Shown in pieces: positions 34,172 to 42,925 of a stretch of 64,000 nt of DNA. The stretch spans positions 62,001-126,000 of the forward strand of contig WAOW01000006.1 of NCBI GenBank assembly GCA_015521085.1, written 5' to 3'. Both the position numbers and the translations under genes were made by a program. The notes beneath the pieces are model-generated. The model did no database searches. It worked only from the letters and a program-made list of their open reading frames with translations, and was not told the origin of the DNA. The number at the start of each line of letters is the position of its first letter. Positions within the stretch are counted from its first letter, which is position 1. The DNA comes from Candidatus Thermodiscus eudorianus (GTDB lineage: Archaea; Thermoproteota; Thermoprotei_A; Sulfolobales; Acidilobaceae).

Positions 34172-34939
34172 TCAGCGGTTTCCCCGGGGTTCTGTAGCTA
34201 CTAGATCATTGATGTTATTGATGTTCATGTTGTTTGTTTTGTGGCTCTGTTTCCGTGTCGTGATTGTGTGTTTCTTTGCTACGATTACTGGTATGTAGCC
34301 TGTTAGGGTGTAGAGGAGTATCGTGTAGGCTAGTAGCTGGGCGAGCGCCCTGACTAGCCAGTTGTATGGTGTTATTATGAATAGTGTCATGAATGATATG
34401 CGGGCTACGTCGTAGAGTAGTTGCCTGTACTTGAATGTAGAGTCCGTGGCTCGGCCTCGCAGGGGCCTCCTGTAGTAGGGTATTGGCGCGGCTGTAGCCG
34501 CTAGTAGTAGCAGGAGGGGTATCGGGTGGGGGGTCCCTCCGGAGACTATGGTGAAGAGTATGTACAGCGCGTGTGCTATGAAGGGTAGGCCGCTGAAGTA
34601 CTCCCTCCCATGGACCTGCCTATAGACCAGCCTGTAGAATCCCAAGGGTACTAGCAGCATCGCGTAGGCTATGTAGGGCGGGCTAGCCCCAGTTAGCGAG
34701 AGCAGTAGTAGAGAGGGGGCTACGACCTGGCTGTACCTGTCCACTGCCCTGTCCAGAAGGAAGCCCTCCCTGGTGGGCCCCTCGTACCTGGCCACGATCC
34801 CATCTACAACGTCTAGGGTGTAGGAGAGGAAGAGCAGGCGGATTGCCAGGGTGATATGGCCCTCTACTGCTAGCCCGAGGGCTAGCGTGGTGGTGGATGC
34901 CGATGATAGGGTTACTAGGTCGGCCTTCCTAACCATCAA
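34172..34939 (-). CDS. CDP-alcohol phosphatidyltransferase-family protein
   Basis: The active-site signature is complete: Asp46-Gly47-x2-Ala50-Arg51-x7-Gly59-x3-Asp63-x3-Asp67 (DGIVARYEGPTREGFLLDRA). The enzyme is an integral membrane protein with about seven hydrophobic segments and transfers a lipid-phosphate from a CDP-lipid to an alcohol such as serine, inositol phosphate or glycerol phosphate, making an archaeal polar lipid. The C-terminal tail is unusually Asn/Lys-rich (KQSHKTNNMNINNIND). It is 15 bp downstream of the sugar-phosphate isomerase gene, so they may share a transcript. Confidence 0.88.
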   Translation of the reverse strand: MMVRKADLVTLSSASTTTLALGLAVEGHITLAIRLLFLSYTLDVVDGIVARYEGPTREGFLLDRAVDRYSQVVAPSLLLLSLTGASPPYIAYAMLLVPLGFYRLVYRQVHGREYFSGLPFIAHALYILFTIVSGGTPHPIPLLLLLAATAAPIPYYRRPLRGRATDSTFKYRQLLYDVARISFMTLFIITPYNWLVRALAQLLAYTILLYTLTGYIPVIVAKKHTITTRKQSHKTNNMNINNINDLVATEPRGNR

Positions 34940-34954
34940 CCAACTCCCTACACG

Positions 34955-35959
34955 CTACGCTAGCCTCCCAGTCACTGACTTCTTGTAGAGGCTTATGCCC
35001 TCGATCACCTCGGGATCCCGGCCCATGTACTCTGCCAGCCTCACGCTGGCCAGCCCCGCTATTAGGGCCGAGTAGAGCACTCCGGCCAGCGGGTGGCTGG
35101 CGGCCTCTGCCGTGGCGTCTACCACCTTTACCGGGCCGATGGACGAGTAGTGCTCCTCTATGTGGGCCTTGACGAGCCTACAGAGCCTGTCCTGGCTAAG
35201 ATCTATGTATATGGTCGCATATCTACCGCGAGTATAATACCACCTGGCCACCGCGTTGTGGCCAGCCTCTGGGAAGATCTCGACTAGAGCTGGGTGCTTC
35301 GCGTTCTCGGCGAGCTCCGTGGCCCACCGCTCTGCAACGAACCCGAGGGGGCCGCACGACGCTATTATGGGTGTTAGGGGGTCCCCCTGGTTCCATATTA
35401 GCCCTGCCACCTCCCCGGCTATCTCTTCCGCCTTCCCGACTCGCAGCTGGCCCGCTATCACGTCTACCTGGTCCTTTACAGTATCGCCTAGGAGGAGGGC
35501 TAGTAGTCCTCCTACCAGTGATGCCAGGCTTGACCTGGGGTGCCCCTTCTTCTCTATACCGACTATAGCGCTCTTGTTCTTGACCCCGAGGTTGTATAGG
35601 GTGCTGTCCCTGCCCGCTACGATCGCCGTCTTCGCCCCCTTCTCTAAGGCCTTCCTCACGCATGATATTGTCTCGTAGGTCTCCCCAGAGTAGCTTACGC
35701 CGACTACCAGGTCCCTATCGTTTACATAGCTTGGGAGGCGGTCGGAGCGCTCTACTATGTAGGGCTTCGCTTCCTCCATGAGCGGTTTTATGGCGTAGAG
35801 GGAGAAGCCGGAGCCGCCCATACCACATCCGAGGACCAGCCGGTGTTCTCCCAGGTCTACACTGCCCTGCCGTGCTTCTAGAGCTTTAGAATAGGTTTCT
35901 GTTAGCTGGCTTGGCCAGGAGAGGTATTGTTCCCTTATCGGAATCACTGTCCTGTGCAC
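34955..35959 (-). CDS. bifunctional phosphoglucose/phosphomannose isomerase
   Basis: The protein has two SIS domains and the signatures of the crenarchaeal PGI/PMI family: LGCGMGGSGFS, GVSYSGETYET, and ELAENAKHPALVEIFPEAGHNAVA with the catalytic Glu and His. It interconverts glucose-6-P, fructose-6-P and mannose-6-P, feeding gluconeogenesis and mannose for glycans and lipids. At 334 aa its length is normal. It lies before the CDP-alcohol transferase gene and about 2 kb from the surface-glycan cluster it could supply. Confidence 0.94.
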   Translation of the reverse strand: MHRTVIPIREQYLSWPSQLTETYSKALEARQGSVDLGEHRLVLGCGMGGSGFSLYAIKPLMEEAKPYIVERSDRLPSYVNDRDLVVGVSYSGETYETISCVRKALEKGAKTAIVAGRDSTLYNLGVKNKSAIVGIEKKGHPRSSLASLVGGLLALLLGDTVKDQVDVIAGQLRVGKAEEIAGEVAGLIWNQGDPLTPIIASCGPLGFVAERWATELAENAKHPALVEIFPEAGHNAVARWYYTRGRYATIYIDLSQDRLCRLVKAHIEEHYSSIGPVKVVDATAEAASHPLAGVLYSALIAGLASVRLAEYMGRDPEVIEGISLYKKSVTGRLA

Positions 35960-36088
35960 CTGGGAGTGTATGGTGGTTGCGTTGTACTATTCAATCTTTC
36001 ACTATGCCCCCAGCGTGTCCTATCAGCCTTGTACCATATGGTTATATCCACTGCATACTATCCTGTAGTCTATTAGGGAGTATGGCCG

Positions 36089-36871
36089 GTGGAGGCGTTA
36101 ATCACGCTACTAACGATAATACTGGTAAGTATAATAATAAATAAGATTGCCACCGCTGCTTTGAAGAGGACCGGGCTCCCGAAGGACGTGGCGAGCTTCC
36201 AGGCCCAGTCCGCCTTCTCGGGAGTGGGGTTCACGACGAGCGAGTCGGAGTACGTAGTGAACCACCCGGTCAGGAGGAGGATAATCAGGATCCTGATACT
36301 CCTGGGAAGCGCCGGGTTCACCGGCGTGCTCGCCACGCTAATACTAACGTTCATCGGGCAGACCAGGGAGACTGCCATTGCACGGCTACTCGTGCTCTCC
36401 GCGGGGCTACTGGCCTTGTATGTATTTGCTTCTAGCGAGAAGATAGACAAGGTTGTTGGTAGGGTCATAGAGTGGGGGTTGGATAGGTTCACCAGTATAA
36501 GGGTTGTCGACTATGAGTCCCTCCTCGGAGTCGGCCACGGCTACACGATAGCGAGCTTCACGGTAAGCGAGGACAGTTGGCTGGCAGGGAAGAGGCTGAG
36601 GGAGACGAGGCTCAGGGATGAGGGCGTGGTAGTCCTCGGAATCTACAGGCGTGGCAGGGATGGTGGCATAGTCTATATAGGAGCGCCGGGCCCGGAGACC
36701 GTGATCAAGCCGGGCGACGAGCTAATAGTCTACGGGCACGAGGAGACCATATCCAACCTGTCCAGGAGGCTTAAGGGGTCGGCTGGCGATGCGGAGCATT
36801 TGAAGATGGTTGAGAGGCATAGAGCTAGGGTTAGCCTTGAGGAGGCACAAGAAGCCCTCTCAGGGGGCTAG
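36089..36871 (+). CDS. membrane protein with TrkA-C (RCK_C) domain
   Basis: The N-terminal part has four membrane segments with a distinctive loop (QAQSAFSGVGFTTSESEYVV), the C-terminal part (about 150-240) is a TrkA-C domain with ASFTVSEDSWLAGKRLRE, VLGIYR and VIKPGDELIVYG. The order resembles archaeal and bacterial ion-transport proteins where RCK_C senses a ligand to gate or regulate potassium or other ion flux. It is not a full Trk channel because no selectivity filter is seen. The GTG start at 36089 follows GGGAGTATGGCCG. It is convergent with the next gene by a 4-bp overlap. Confidence 0.82.
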   Translation: MEALITLLTIILVSIIINKIATAALKRTGLPKDVASFQAQSAFSGVGFTTSESEYVVNHPVRRRIIRILILLGSAGFTGVLATLILTFIGQTRETAIARLLVLSAGLLALYVFASSEKIDKVVGRVIEWGLDRFTSIRVVDYESLLGVGHGYTIASFTVSEDSWLAGKRLRETRLRDEGVVVLGIYRRGRDGGIVYIGAPGPETVIKPGDELIVYGHEETISNLSRRLKGSAGDAEHLKMVERHRARVSLEEAQEALSGG

Positions 36872-37608
36872 GTGCAGGGTACAGCTACGGCTCCGAGGAC
36901 TAGCAGGCTCCGGAAGAGTTCGTGGAACCCGTATTGCTTTAAGCTAAGCCTCTCGTACAGGCCGGCTGGTATCATTGCTAGCCTCAATAGCACGTCTAGT
37001 ATTAGGATTGCTGAGGAGGCTGTGCAGGTGTTTGAGAGGGTGAGTGCTGCTATGACTACTCCTACGCCGCCCAGCGAGGCTGTAAGCGTTAGCTCCTTGT
37101 ACCTCCCGGTTACCCTTGCTCCCGCTAGTGCTACTGTCATGAGGGAGTATGTGAGTGGTAGGAGTGGGTAGATGGGGTTGCCGCTTGCGAGGGCTAGTGC
37201 GCCTCCCACGGCCGATACGAGTGGTCCCCCTATTAGTATGAGTGATAGCCCTGTTGCTATCGCAGCTCCTACCAATAGTGTGATTGTTGGGATGAGGTAG
37301 TAGATGGAGCCCGGGAGTGTGTCTAGGACGAGTGGTAGGAAGAGTATTCCTATGGGGATGATTATCTTTGCTCTCTCCCTCCCGGGTTTCCTGTTTAGTG
37401 CTAATCCTGTTGCTGGTAGCGCTGCTATTGCCCCTATCAAAGCTGCTAGGAGGTATGGGTTATCTATGTATTTTATTGATAGTATTATGCCGTATGTTAG
37501 GCTGGATATCCAGACTCCCAGGATGCCGCCCTCTTTCGGTATTATTCCGCGGGTTTTTATGGTGTAGTGCTCTTGTTCTGTCATCCATTTTGGCAATAAA
37601 TCCTTCAC
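36868..37608 (-). CDS. membrane protein, possibly YwiC-like
   Basis: The 246-residue protein has about eight membrane segments. Its N-terminus HYTIKTRGIIPKEGGILGVW resembles the PKEHG start of YwiC-like proteins, and it ends GFHELFRSLLVLGAV, also similar; the His of the motif is Gly here. YwiC has no assigned activity, so no function is claimed. It ends in a 4-bp overlap with the TrkA-C protein gene. T-rich codon use in part of the gene differs a little from its neighbours. Confidence 0.7.
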   Translation of the reverse strand: MKDLLPKWMTEQEHYTIKTRGIIPKEGGILGVWISSLTYGIILSIKYIDNPYLLAALIGAIAALPATGLALNRKPGRERAKIIIPIGILFLPLVLDTLPGSIYYLIPTITLLVGAAIATGLSLILIGGPLVSAVGGALALASGNPIYPLLPLTYSLMTVALAGARVTGRYKELTLTASLGGVGVVIAALTLSNTCTASSAILILDVLLRLAMIPAGLYERLSLKQYGFHELFRSLLVLGAVAVPCT

Positions 37609-37818
37609 CGGGGCGTCGTTATGGCCCGGGTATTAGTTTAATTGTCTAGTATTGACGCGTAATGTTGCGGCTCCAGGGATATGTATCTTGGCACGGCTTG
37701 ACGAGTATTTATATGAATATCTTATTATATTTTACTAGATACTAGTTAATTGATAAAGTTTTATAACAGGGGCTGGGAATGAGAGGTAACACAGGAATAA
37801 TCTACCAGGTGCCCTATA

Positions 37819-38865
37819 GTGTTCAACGAGAAATACTGGGTCGAGAAGCCGGTCGTAGTGACTGGCGGCGCAAGCTTCATTGGAAGCCACCTCGTCGACA
37901 AGCTCGTAGAGCTAGGAGCAAAGGTGACGGTCATCGACAATTTCAGCAGTGGTAAAATGGAGAACCTCGCTGAGAGCAAGGATAAAATCGACATAATCAA
38001 GATGGACCTGGAGTACGATGAGTTCGACAAGATAGTCAAAGTGCTAAAAGACAATGAAATAGTATTCCATCTAGCAGCCGTACACGGTGGGAGGGGATAT
38101 ATAGCGACACATCCAGCAGATGTAGCCTCGATATTCGCCATAGACCATCGCACCTTCGAGGCGAGCCTAAAGGCTGGTGTCGAGAAAGTCGTCTACGCGA
38201 GCAGCGCCTGCGTCTATCCGCCCAAGCTACAGACAGACGAGTACCGTGATTATCTGATTAAGGAGGAGGACAGTGACCCCTTCAAGCTAGACGATTACCT
38301 CAGCGCCGACGAGCTGTATGGCTGGTCTAAGCTCATGGGGGAGGCACAGCTGATAGCATTCATAAAACAATACGGGCTGAAAGGCGCCAACCTCCGCTTC
38401 GTAACGGTGTACGGGCCTAGGGAGAACGAGACACACGCCATAATAGCCCTAATCTACAAGGCCTTCGAGCGCATGGACCCCTACATAATCTGGGGCGATG
38501 GAGAACAAGAGAGGGACTTCACATACGTCTCCGACATCGTGAATGGCCTCATACTCGCCGCCGAGAAGATAGACGATGGAACACCCCTGAACCTGGGTAC
38601 AGGAGTCAAGTACAAGATCAAGGACATAGCGGAGCTGATATTCAAGATAATGGGCTGGCGCCCCAACAAGCTGGTATTCGACAAGAGCAAGCCTGTAGGG
38701 GTGATAAGCAGGGGGCTCGACATAACCAAGGCCAGGAGATTGATCGGGTATGAGCCGAAGGTGACGCTGGAGGAGGGGCTTAGAAGGACTATAGAGTGGT
38801 ATGTGAAGACCCATGAGAGGAAGGGGTATGTCGATGAGAAGATCCTGATGGAGAGGGAGAGATAG
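37819..38865 (+). CDS. NAD-dependent sugar-nucleotide epimerase/dehydratase
   Basis: An extended short-chain dehydrogenase: nucleotide motif VVVTGGASFIGSHLVDKL (12-29), catalytic Ser-Ala-Cys region ASSACVYPP and YGWSK (Tyr-x3-Lys). Best resemblance is to GDP-mannose 3,5-epimerase or UDP-glucose 4-epimerase-like proteins; the exact sugar is not clear. The GTG at 37819 is preceded by AT-rich promoter sequence (TTTATAAC about 37760-37767). It opens the surface-glycan cluster and is 25 bp before the first glycosyltransferase gene. Confidence 0.9.
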   Translation: MFNEKYWVEKPVVVTGGASFIGSHLVDKLVELGAKVTVIDNFSSGKMENLAESKDKIDIIKMDLEYDEFDKIVKVLKDNEIVFHLAAVHGGRGYIATHPADVASIFAIDHRTFEASLKAGVEKVVYASSACVYPPKLQTDEYRDYLIKEEDSDPFKLDDYLSADELYGWSKLMGEAQLIAFIKQYGLKGANLRFVTVYGPRENETHAIIALIYKAFERMDPYIIWGDGEQERDFTYVSDIVNGLILAAEKIDDGTPLNLGTGVKYKIKDIAELIFKIMGWRPNKLVFDKSKPVGVISRGLDITKARRLIGYEPKVTLEEGLRRTIEWYVKTHERKGYVDEKILMERER

Positions 38866-38890
38866 AGAGGGACCCTGCGGGAGAGACCCG

Positions 38891-39646
38891 ATGGCTAGCG
38901 AAGAGATAATTGACACCGTCAACGTGGAGAGGCCCCTGGTCTCAGTCCTGCTCCCCGTCCACAACGAAGCCGACCTCATAGCCGACGTAGTCGCCGAGAT
39001 CCATGAGAAAATCCTCTCCAAGATAGACGGGGAGATAGTGATTAGCGAAGACGGGAGTACCGATGGGACCAAGGACGTGGTAAAACAGTTGAGCCGAGAG
39101 ATACCATTAAGGGCGATACTATCTGACGAGAGGAAGGGTTACGCCTACGGCATAATAGACGGGTTGAAACACGTGAGGGCGCCATACGTGTTGTTCATGG
39201 ACAGCGACGGCCAGTACAACCCAGACGACTTCTGGAAGCTCTGGGAGTACAAGGACAAGTACGATATAGTCGTTGGCAGGAGAGTTAAACGCAACGATAA
39301 CTGGTTCCGCAAACTAATGTCAGCCACATTCCAGTCCATGTCTAAGATAGCCTTCTGGCTATGGTACGTGAAGGATATAACATCGCCCTTTAGACTCGCG
39401 AAGACCACCGTAGCCCGGGATGTAGCCTCAGAGTTCAAATACATGGTCGAGAGCTTCTGGACCGAGTTCACCATAAAAGCCCACCTCAAAGGATACAAGA
39501 CCATAGAGATCCCAATAGAACACAGGCCAAGGCCCACAGGCGATACGAGAGTCTACAAGCCATCCAAGATCCCCGGCATAGCCTTTAGGCAGGCCAAGGC
39601 CCTCGTAAAGATCCGGTTCGAGGCCTGGAGGAGGAGAAGCGGGTGA
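38891..39646 (+). CDS. family 2 glycosyltransferase, dolichol-phosphate mannosyltransferase-like
   Basis: GT-A fold glycosyltransferase with LVSVLLPVHNEADLI, SEDGSTDGT, the metal-binding FMDSDGQYNPDD and the acceptor-side region ITSPFRLAKTTVARD. The pattern is that of DPM1/AglD-like enzymes that load a sugar on dolichol phosphate for N-glycosylation. It lacks its own membrane domain, but the next gene overlaps it by 4 bp (GTGA) and encodes one of the UPF0104 type, so the pair looks like a split form of the fused AglD. Confidence 0.9.
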   Translation: MASEEIIDTVNVERPLVSVLLPVHNEADLIADVVAEIHEKILSKIDGEIVISEDGSTDGTKDVVKQLSREIPLRAILSDERKGYAYGIIDGLKHVRAPYVLFMDSDGQYNPDDFWKLWEYKDKYDIVVGRRVKRNDNWFRKLMSATFQSMSKIAFWLWYVKDITSPFRLAKTTVARDVASEFKYMVESFWTEFTIKAHLKGYKTIEIPIEHRPRPTGDTRVYKPSKIPGIAFRQAKALVKIRFEAWRRRSG

Positions 39647-40698
39647 ATGCCAGCGGCGTTAAGCTTAACGTAAAATACCTCATAGTCAGCCTCATAATCC
39701 TCATAATCCTCTACAAGATCGGCGATCCCCACGAGATCGCCGCGACCCTCTCCCGCATAAACGCCAAGTACTTTCTCTCCTCGATACTCCTCTACATACT
39801 AGCCTCCATATTCGTAGCACTGGCCCTACAGTTCTCGATAGCCAGCTCCGGTGAGCGTCCCCCCGCATTGAAGGTTGTGATGGCAAGCTTCGCCGGGCAA
39901 CTGCTGAGCGATATAACGCCGATGAGGTCAGGGTACTTCACCACGCCCTATTTCCTGTCGAAGATGAGCGCTACCAGCCTGGAGAGGGGGATATCAGGGG
40001 TCTTTCTGGTTGGTATTGTGAATTCCCTTACCAAGGCCCTGATAGGCTCGCTGGCCGCGGTATACATTGTCTGGAGGATCAAATTCTATGACAGCATACT
40101 GAGCCGGGTCATAATATACTCCTCGGTGATTGGAGTATTCATGCTGCTCCTCATAGCCCTCGCACTCTACGTGGTGCTATTCAACAACAAGAGGGTACTA
40201 TCCCTGCTAGGGAAACTACCGTATATAGGAGAGAAGGCGCTCAGCCTTGCCGGGAACGTCAAGATAGACAAGGAATACCTAGACAGGAGATACCTCGTCT
40301 ACTCGTCCATAATGATAATAGCCTCCGTGATAGTAAACGGGCTAGCTACCATGGCCGTGCTAAAATCCGTAAATCCGGCCTACGACCTGAGGATCCTAGA
40401 CTTCATATTCATAGCCTCGATAACGCCGCTATTCATCTACGCCCCCTACACGATAGCCGGGCTGGGTCTACAGGAGACCGGCTATGCGGCCCTAGCAGTA
40501 GCATTATACAACATCCCTGTGAACGAGGCGGTGGCCTTCGCATTCCTAGCGCGTATACTATTCACGGGGACCGACGTGATAGGGCTGCCAGTTATAGCGA
40601 AATACCTAGCGGAGGCAAGGGACGCCGAGGACAGCGAGGCCTCTGGCCTCTATAAGCCCTCAAGTAAGCCAGCCAACCTCTCGCGGAACACCCGGTAG
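39643..40698 (+). CDS. UPF0104 / lysylphosphatidylglycerol synthase-type membrane protein
   Basis: A 351-residue protein with seven or eight membrane segments and the family motifs ASFAGQLLSDITPMRSGYFTTPYFL, NSLTKALIGSL and GLGLQETGYAAL. In Haloferax AglD an equivalent domain is fused behind a GT2 domain. It starts with GTG overlapping the GT2 stop and probably acts with it, as scaffold or lipid-carrier flippase. Its 3' end overlaps the convergent GT4 gene by 49 bp, an unusually long convergent overlap. Confidence 0.88.
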   Translation: MNASGVKLNVKYLIVSLIILIILYKIGDPHEIAATLSRINAKYFLSSILLYILASIFVALALQFSIASSGERPPALKVVMASFAGQLLSDITPMRSGYFTTPYFLSKMSATSLERGISGVFLVGIVNSLTKALIGSLAAVYIVWRIKFYDSILSRVIIYSSVIGVFMLLLIALALYVVLFNNKRVLSLLGKLPYIGEKALSLAGNVKIDKEYLDRRYLVYSSIMIIASVIVNGLATMAVLKSVNPAYDLRILDFIFIASITPLFIYAPYTIAGLGLQETGYAALAVALYNIPVNEAVAFAFLARILFTGTDVIGLPVIAKYLAEARDAEDSEASGLYKPSSKPANLSRNTR

Positions 40699-41840
40699 TC
40701 GTATTCTCTAGCCCGTGAAATGCTGAGCGTGGAATACCTCTTGTAGGCCTCTTCATCCTCTAGTAGGACCCGTAGGTTGCTGGCCAGCTCCCCTAGGGTC
40801 TCGTAGGATAGACCATAGACGTCTCTATCGATTATGTCGTGATAGGCGCCGCCGCTCCTGTGTACGACCACCGGGAGGCCCAGTGCCATGGCTTCGAGGA
40901 TCGTTATCCCGAAGTGCTCACCTATCGCTGAGTGCACGTAGACTAGGCTCCTGCCCACTAGCTTGAGCAGCTGGTCGTAGGAGGGGTTTAGCTTGACGTC
41001 TAGATCTACATTGTACTTCTTGGCGGTTCTCAGCAGCTTCTCCAGGTACCATCTGTTGCTCCTCGCGTAGGATCCGATTATCCTGACCCCGGGCCTCTCA
41101 CCCTCTATTAGGCTGACAGCCTTGATTATGTCCTCGAACCTCTTCTCAGGGCTTATCCTGCCTATAGAGACCACGTATCTCTCCCTGCTGCGGCTCCGGA
41201 AGCGGCTTATGTATCCGTAGTCGATGGGCGGATGGAGGACTATGCCTCCCCGGCCGTAGAGCATCTCTAACAGGCGGTTGGTCCAGGTCGAGTTGGCCAG
41301 TAGGAGGCTTGCCTCGGAGTGTGGATCGCCTCGCATGTATCTCTTGGCTAGCCGCGTGAAGGCTCCAAGGTATATCCTACCTATACGAGACTTCCTGTAT
41401 TTCCTGAAGTAGGGTTCTATCTCCCTCCTCGCCTCTGGAGGGAGCATCTTGTAGTTCTCTGGTAGTAGGGTTTCGAGAGGGAAGTGCACGTACTCCACTA
41501 TACCGGCCACCGTCTTGCCTAGGTTCTTGTAGAAGGGATTGTCTATGAACACTAGATCCGCTGGAGGAGTTCCAGCGCCTAGGATCCTCTTCAGCCCCCA
41601 TCTGAGCAGGAGCCTCTGGTAGAAGAAGAAGGTCTTAGTCGCGACTGGGATCATGTAGGATACGCCGCCTACACAGGTGCCCCTGAGAAACCTTGTTGCC
41701 TCCCTGGAGGGTTTCGTAGCCGTCACGATTAACGGCACCTCGAAACCGGTTTCGCATAGGGCTCGTATAACGTTGTTGACTAGATGGGTCTCGCCTCCGT
41801 GGTGAAAGCTGTGGTGTGCCACGAGCATCCTGTGCTGCAA
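40650..41840 (-). CDS. family 4 glycosyltransferase
   Basis: GT-B fold retaining glycosyltransferase: VSIGRISPEKRFEDIIKA in the donor half and the E-x7-E motif in GEHFGITILEAMALGLPVV. The N-terminal HHSFHHGGETHLV and the central long insertion recall ALG11-type mannosyltransferases that extend a lipid-linked glycan. It is the only minus-strand gene of the glycan cluster and overlaps the UPF0104 gene at the 3' end. Confidence 0.9.
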   Translation of the reverse strand: MQHRMLVAHHSFHHGGETHLVNNVIRALCETGFEVPLIVTATKPSREATRFLRGTCVGGVSYMIPVATKTFFFYQRLLLRWGLKRILGAGTPPADLVFIDNPFYKNLGKTVAGIVEYVHFPLETLLPENYKMLPPEARREIEPYFRKYRKSRIGRIYLGAFTRLAKRYMRGDPHSEASLLLANSTWTNRLLEMLYGRGGIVLHPPIDYGYISRFRSRSRERYVVSIGRISPEKRFEDIIKAVSLIEGERPGVRIIGSYARSNRWYLEKLLRTAKKYNVDLDVKLNPSYDQLLKLVGRSLVYVHSAIGEHFGITILEAMALGLPVVVHRSGGAYHDIIDRDVYGLSYETLGELASNLRVLLEDEEAYKRYSTLSISRAREYDYRVFRERLAGLLEGL

Positions 41841-41977
41841 GCCTACACCCTCTAGACGGTCAGTGTCTAGCGGTACCTCCCGGGGGCTAGTCTTCCATGG
41901 GTGTTCACTGGTTTAGGTTCTCGTCAGTGATTTTATTAATGCCCCCATTCATGTTGTTCAGAGGGTTAGGAGGATAA

Positions 41978-42898
41978 TTGCAGAGAATCGTGCTATCCAT
42001 GATCACCTATAACAGCATCAGACGGCGCGGTAGAAGGCTGCTGGAGAGGGTCTTGGAGTCCTCCCTCCAAGTCCCCTACGACGCCATGATCGTAGTCGAT
42101 GACGGATACGATGGGACCGGCGACTTTATAAGAGCCTGGGCTGGAGAGCATGGGAAAGAGGTCTTCGTAACAAGGTCTAGGGCCGGCCGTGGAGTGGTGA
42201 CGCGGGCGACCGCTAGGCAGACTGCTATAGACTTATTCCTAGAGGAATATACTGGTGAATGGCTAATGTTTCTAGACGACGACGCCGTACTACTTGAGGG
42301 CTGGTGGAGTGAGGCGAAGAGATACGTCTCAGAGGACCGGGTGGGGATCATATGGGGGGTCAACCGAGACCTCCTAGAACCCGAGAGGAATCTAGAGAAG
42401 AAGATCAAGGGGTTCAAGGTGAGGGGTGGGCTCCACGATACGCTACTGAGGAGGGAGGCATTAATGGAGATACCACCCATACCGGAAACCCTCCACGCCT
42501 ACGAGGACGCGTGGATCTACTGGAACATGACGTGCCGTGGCTGGGAGTATAGGATAGTAGAGACGGGATGCCTCCACTATGGAGGCGACAACCCGTTTCT
42601 ACACGGCGATCCTAGAGCGGTCTACGAGGCCTACCGCCTGCTAGGCCTAGTGGAGGACTATAGGGAGGATGCGGTCAGAGACTACCAGGGCGTTGTGAAG
42701 CCCTTCATAAACGTCGTCAGGCCACTCCTGGGCCTGCTGGTGAGGATGCCGGCCGCCCTGAGAAGGGGAACCGCTAGAAGGCTTGTGAAGATGCAGTTCA
42801 ACAAGGCCAGGGCTAGATGGCACCAAGCGATAGCCCGGCTGAAGTATGGTCCCCCCAGGAACCCCTGCGAGTTGCTCATACGAGACGCCACAATATAA
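41978..42898 (+). CDS. family 2 glycosyltransferase
   Basis: A GT-A enzyme with VLSMITYNSIRRRGRR, a modified VVDDGYDGTGDF and a metal-binding LMFLDDDAVLLEGWW motif, then GCLHYGGDNPF. A basic C-terminal amphipathic part (RMPAALRRGTARRLVKMQF) may bind the membrane. The TTG at 41978 follows AGGAGGATAAT, a strong ribosome binding site. Donor and acceptor are unknown. It is 28 bp before the phosphodiesterase gene. Confidence 0.86.
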   Translation: MQRIVLSMITYNSIRRRGRRLLERVLESSLQVPYDAMIVVDDGYDGTGDFIRAWAGEHGKEVFVTRSRAGRGVVTRATARQTAIDLFLEEYTGEWLMFLDDDAVLLEGWWSEAKRYVSEDRVGIIWGVNRDLLEPERNLEKKIKGFKVRGGLHDTLLRREALMEIPPIPETLHAYEDAWIYWNMTCRGWEYRIVETGCLHYGGDNPFLHGDPRAVYEAYRLLGLVEDYREDAVRDYQGVVKPFINVVRPLLGLLVRMPAALRRGTARRLVKMQFNKARARWHQAIARLKYGPPRNPCELLIRDATI

Positions 42899-42925
42899 AG
42901 CGTCTACACCCCCAAGGGCTACAGC